Shown here one piece after another: positions 6,331 to 8,450 of a stretch of DNA of 8,450 nt (its first letter is position 1; every line of letters begins with the position of its first letter). The position numbers and the translations under genes are program-made. Source of the DNA: Pseudomonadota bacterium. GTDB lineage: Bacteria > Desulfobacterota > Desulfovibrionia > Desulfovibrionales > Desulfovibrionaceae. The notes beneath the pieces were generated by a model. That model had not been told where the DNA came from, ran no database searches, and worked only from the letters and a program-made list of their open reading frames with translations. Where the stretch lies: the NCBI GenBank assembly GCA_023417745.1, contig JAEZEM010000231.1, positions 1 through 8,450 of the forward strand. Reading direction: 5' to 3'.

Positions 6331-6899
6331 AAAAGTTATATCGCCATGGCACGAATGACATGGTTCAGCTGGTGGAGTTGTCCATGCTTCATCCCAATGT
6401 CCAGAGTTTGCGCCGCATTAATGTCTTTTAGGTCGCATCAGATTGACGACAGTGCGAACCTGGCTGCTGCTTTTTATCTACGGCTGGATGTAGACGGGAC
6501 GTGTGATGCTATTGTTCAACATCGTTTAATGTATACTCTCTAAAGACGTGTCAGGGTGGGATATGGCCGCAAAGTTGCCATCAGAATCGATACGAATCAG
6601 TGCCTCATGTCGCTCTGTTATGGTGATTGAACAATCATGAGACCGCATTAAGACGATAGACAAACATCTATGCTAAGGACAAACAAGTGTCAATGATCCC
6701 GGATACGCCGGAAACATCATTGACGCCTTGAACCGAGAACTTCGCTGTCGGTGCACTCGACGAATATTGCTGTCTGGACAACACACCGCGACTCTCGGGC
6801 AAGCATCCATCCCGCTGGGCAGTCTTCAATCTATATCAGGAAGTTTGCATCAAAATGGCAGATTCAATGACGTGACAAACAGTCAATCAGGGCTTGATC
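6331..6899. other. Gene-poor stretch, right part of the islet
   Basis: No gene here can be supported. Composition is intermediate (34 of 60 G/C in 6781-6840). Plus-strand frames of 64-65 codons occur at 6346-6543 and, from a TTG, 6728-6922. A minus-strand frame of 40 codons (6526-6648) reads like ordinary protein (ITITERHEALIRIDSDGNFA). None has a clear ribosome binding site or a recognisable family. The stretch may hold decayed gene fragments. A 9-bp inverted repeat lies at 6689-6724. Confidence 0.5.
6689..6724. repeat. 9-bp perfect inverted repeat with inner CCGG pair
   Basis: GTCAATGAT (6689-6697) is the exact reverse complement of ATCATTGAC (6716-6724). The 18-base loop contains two CCGG tetramers that can form an inner stem. 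It lies outside any supported gene. No T-tract follows on either strand, so an operator, recombination site or remnant of a mobile-element end is as likely as a terminator. Confidence 0.45.
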
Positions 6900-6953
6900 A
6901 AAAAGACGTCCGCTCCACTTGAACCTGGTGGCGTGACGAAGAGGCCGGACATC
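6900..6953 (-). terminator. Intrinsic terminator of the GGDEF-hemerythrin gene
   Basis: Read on the minus strand, starting 7 bases after the stop codon, GATGTCCG (6953-6946) pairs with CGGACGTC (6912-6905). This gives 8 bp including one G-U, and it is followed at once by TTTTT (6904-6900). The 33-base loop can hold further small stems (CCAC with GTGG). Position, GC-rich stem base and T-tract fit a Rho-independent terminator, though the loop is longer than usual. Confidence 0.55.
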
Positions 6954-6960
6954 AAAGAGG

Positions 6961-8450
6961 TCATGCAGAAGATGGCTCGTCCGGTTCCTCAAAGCAGTGA
7001 CGGTAGAGCGCGTCGGCGGCCAGCATGTGGACCATGACCAGATCGTGGACGATGTAGCGGATGATGGCGTCGGTCGGGGAGACGCCCTCGTTGCACTCCC
7101 GGGCCAGGGCCAGGCCTTGCTGCAGCAGGCGCTGGTGCTCGGCGGCGTGTTCGTCCAGGCCGGCGAAGCCGGCTTCGCGCAGCAGGCGCTCCTCGTCGCG
7201 GAAGTGCTCGGCGACATGGGCGAAGGCGTCGTCCACGGCGGCGGCCAGGGTTTCGCAGTCGGCGGCTTGGGTCGTCAGCAGCAGCAGGTCGTTGGCCTTG
7301 GCAATAAGCAGCTGGTGCTGGCGGTCGATGGCCGGGTTGCCGCTTGCAAAAGCTTCGTCCCAGAAGAGGCGGACAATGCCTTTGTCCGGGCCGCCGGTTT
7401 GGGCGGCCGGGGCGTCGCCGCCGGCTTCGACCCGGTTGCGGCCGTGTTCCTTGGCCTTATACAGCAGCGCGTCGACCTGTTCGAAAAGGTTGACGGGGTC
7501 GGCGTCGGGAGGACAGGCGGCGGTCAGCGCGCCGATGCTGACGGTGACGACGGCTGCGGCTGCGGAGTGGGCGTGGGGGATGGCCAGGGCGGCCACGGCC
7601 TCGCGGATGGCCTCGGCCACGGCCCGGGTCCCCTGGGAGCCGGTGTCGGGCAGCAGGCAGATGAATTCCTCGCCGCCGTAGCGGGCGGCCAGATCGCCCG
7701 GCCGCTGGAGGCAGCCGGCCATGGCCCGGGCCACGGCCGCCAGGCAGGCGTCGCCCTGGGCATGGCCGTAGGCGTCGTTGAAGTTCTTGAAATAATCGAT
7801 GTCGAGCATGACCAGGGACAGGGGCGCGCCGGTGCGGGCATGGCGGGCGTATTCGCCGGTGAAGGCCTCATCGAAGCGGCGGCGGTTGGCGATGCCGGTG
7901 AGCGGGTCGGTGGCGCTTAAGGCTTCGAGCTTGCGGTTGGATTCGGCCAGGGCGATTTCCATGAGCTTTCGGGCGGTGATGTCCTCATGGGCCACCACCA
8001 CCCGGGGTGGGCCGTCGCCGGGAAAGGGCGTGACCCGGCCCACGAACCAGCGCCTTTCATGGGGCGCGTGGCAGGGATACTCCATGACGAATTGCTGCAG
8101 TTGGCCGGAGAGCACCTTGCGGATGCCGGCGGCGAAGGAGTCGGCCTCTGGGACGTCGCGGCAGGCGGCGTCGTTGCAGGCCAGCAGGTAGTTGGTGCCT
8201 TCGCAGACCCGGGCGGGGTCCAGGCCGTTTTGCCGGGCAAAGGCCCGCCAGGCGTTGTTGACGAGGATGATGCCGCCGTGGGCGTCGATGAGCGCGATGT
8301 GGCTGGTGAGGCTGTCCAGGACCGATTGCAGGAACAGCTTGGAGGTGCGCAGGTCCTCGGCGGCGGTGCGGTTTTCGGCGGCCAGGCGCTGGTTGGACAG
8401 GACGATGAGGCCGATGCTGGTCAGCGGGCCGGCGGCCAGGAGCACCAGGA
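6961..8450 (-). CDS. Membrane-anchored PAS-GGDEF diguanylate cyclase with C-terminal hemerythrin domain (5' partial)
   Basis: It makes c-di-GMP from two GTP, probably under control of a diiron O2/redox sensor. Residues are numbered from the GTG at 8445. A hydrophobic segment (1-20) is probably the last TM helix of a longer N-terminal part, since the frame stays open to the window edge. A linker helix and PAS domain (about 36-160) follow. The GGDEF domain (about 177-342) starts at SATDPLTGIANRRRF and has metal-binding D215, GHAQGD (227-232), the active-site GGEEF (257-261) and an intact inhibitory I-site, RPGD (248-251). The hemerythrin domain (about 356-484) has all seven expected iron ligands: H377, H414, E418, H433, H437, H473 and D478. 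Vibrio cholerae has a characterised hemerythrin-diguanylate cyclase with oxygen/redox-dependent activity. Enzyme class is firm; the in vivo signal is inferred. Confidence 0.95.
   Translation of the reverse strand, partial: LVLLAAGPLTSIGLIVLSNQRLAAENRTAAEDLRTSKLFLQSVLDSLTSHIALIDAHGGIILVNNAWRAFARQNGLDPARVCEGTNYLLACNDAACRDVPEADSFAAGIRKVLSGQLQQFVMEYPCHAPHERRWFVGRVTPFPGDGPPRVVVAHEDITARKLMEIALAESNRKLEALSATDPLTGIANRRRFDEAFTGEYARHARTGAPLSLVMLDIDYFKNFNDAYGHAQGDACLAAVARAMAGCLQRPGDLAARYGGEEFICLLPDTGSQGTRAVAEAIREAVAALAIPHAHSAAAAVVTVSIGALTAACPPDADPVNLFEQVDALLYKAKEHGRNRVEAGGDAPAAQTGGPDKGIVRLFWDEAFASGNPAIDRQHQLLIAKANDLLLLTTQAADCETLAAAVDDAFAHVAEHFRDEERLLREAGFAGLDEHAAEHQRLLQQGLALARECNEGVSPTDAIIRYIVHDLVMVHMLAADALYRHCFEEPDEPSSA

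Noticed and set aside
6997..7920. A 307-codon plus-strand frame antisense to the GGDEF-hemerythrin gene
   Set aside because: Gly/Val-rich shadow of a well-supported gene; no motif or start signal.

Overview
The flanks of this window are very GC-rich (50 of 60 bases G/C in 2701-2760), with strong third-position G/C codon bias. The gene content is a multiheme c-type cytochrome, a chemoreceptor with a covalent-heme sensor, a hemerythrin-linked diguanylate cyclase and a DsbD reductase. This suggests a GC-rich sulfate reducer of the Desulfovibrionaceae (Desulfovibrio or Solidesulfovibrio type). That assignment is an inference from gene content, not a database match.

Layout. (1) 2-1915, plus strand: the 3' part of a DsbD-type thiol:disulfide interchange reductase whose start lies before the window. 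(2) 1922-1970: a perfect 19-bp hairpin between two convergent genes. (3) 2022-4400, minus strand: a two-gene unit with a 162-residue exported tetraheme cytochrome c first and a 611-residue methyl-accepting chemotaxis protein with a periplasmic CxxCH heme motif 54 bp downstream. A sigma-54-like promoter candidate lies about 190 bp upstream. (4) About 4610-6890: an AT-richer islet (16 of 60 G/C in 4921-4980). It holds one intact gene, a class I SAM methyltransferase (5356-6252, minus), between two stretches of 0.65-0.95 kb without a convincing gene but with several inverted repeats. (5) 6961-8450, minus strand: a membrane-anchored PAS-GGDEF-hemerythrin protein running off the right edge, followed directly by a good intrinsic terminator (6900-6953).

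How the genes fit together. The native flanks share a theme of redox and oxygen handling at the cell envelope. DsbD delivers reducing power to periplasmic thiols, including those of apocytochromes. The tetraheme cytochrome is a periplasmic electron carrier. The heme MCP would pass redox or gas signals to the flagellar chemotaxis pathway. The hemerythrin-GGDEF protein would turn a diiron O2/redox state into c-di-GMP and so affect the motile/sessile switch. The methyltransferase islet looks like a later insertion with no functional tie to these genes; its relatives usually serve surface-glycan modification. I saw no tRNA, rRNA, CRISPR array or recognisable transposase.
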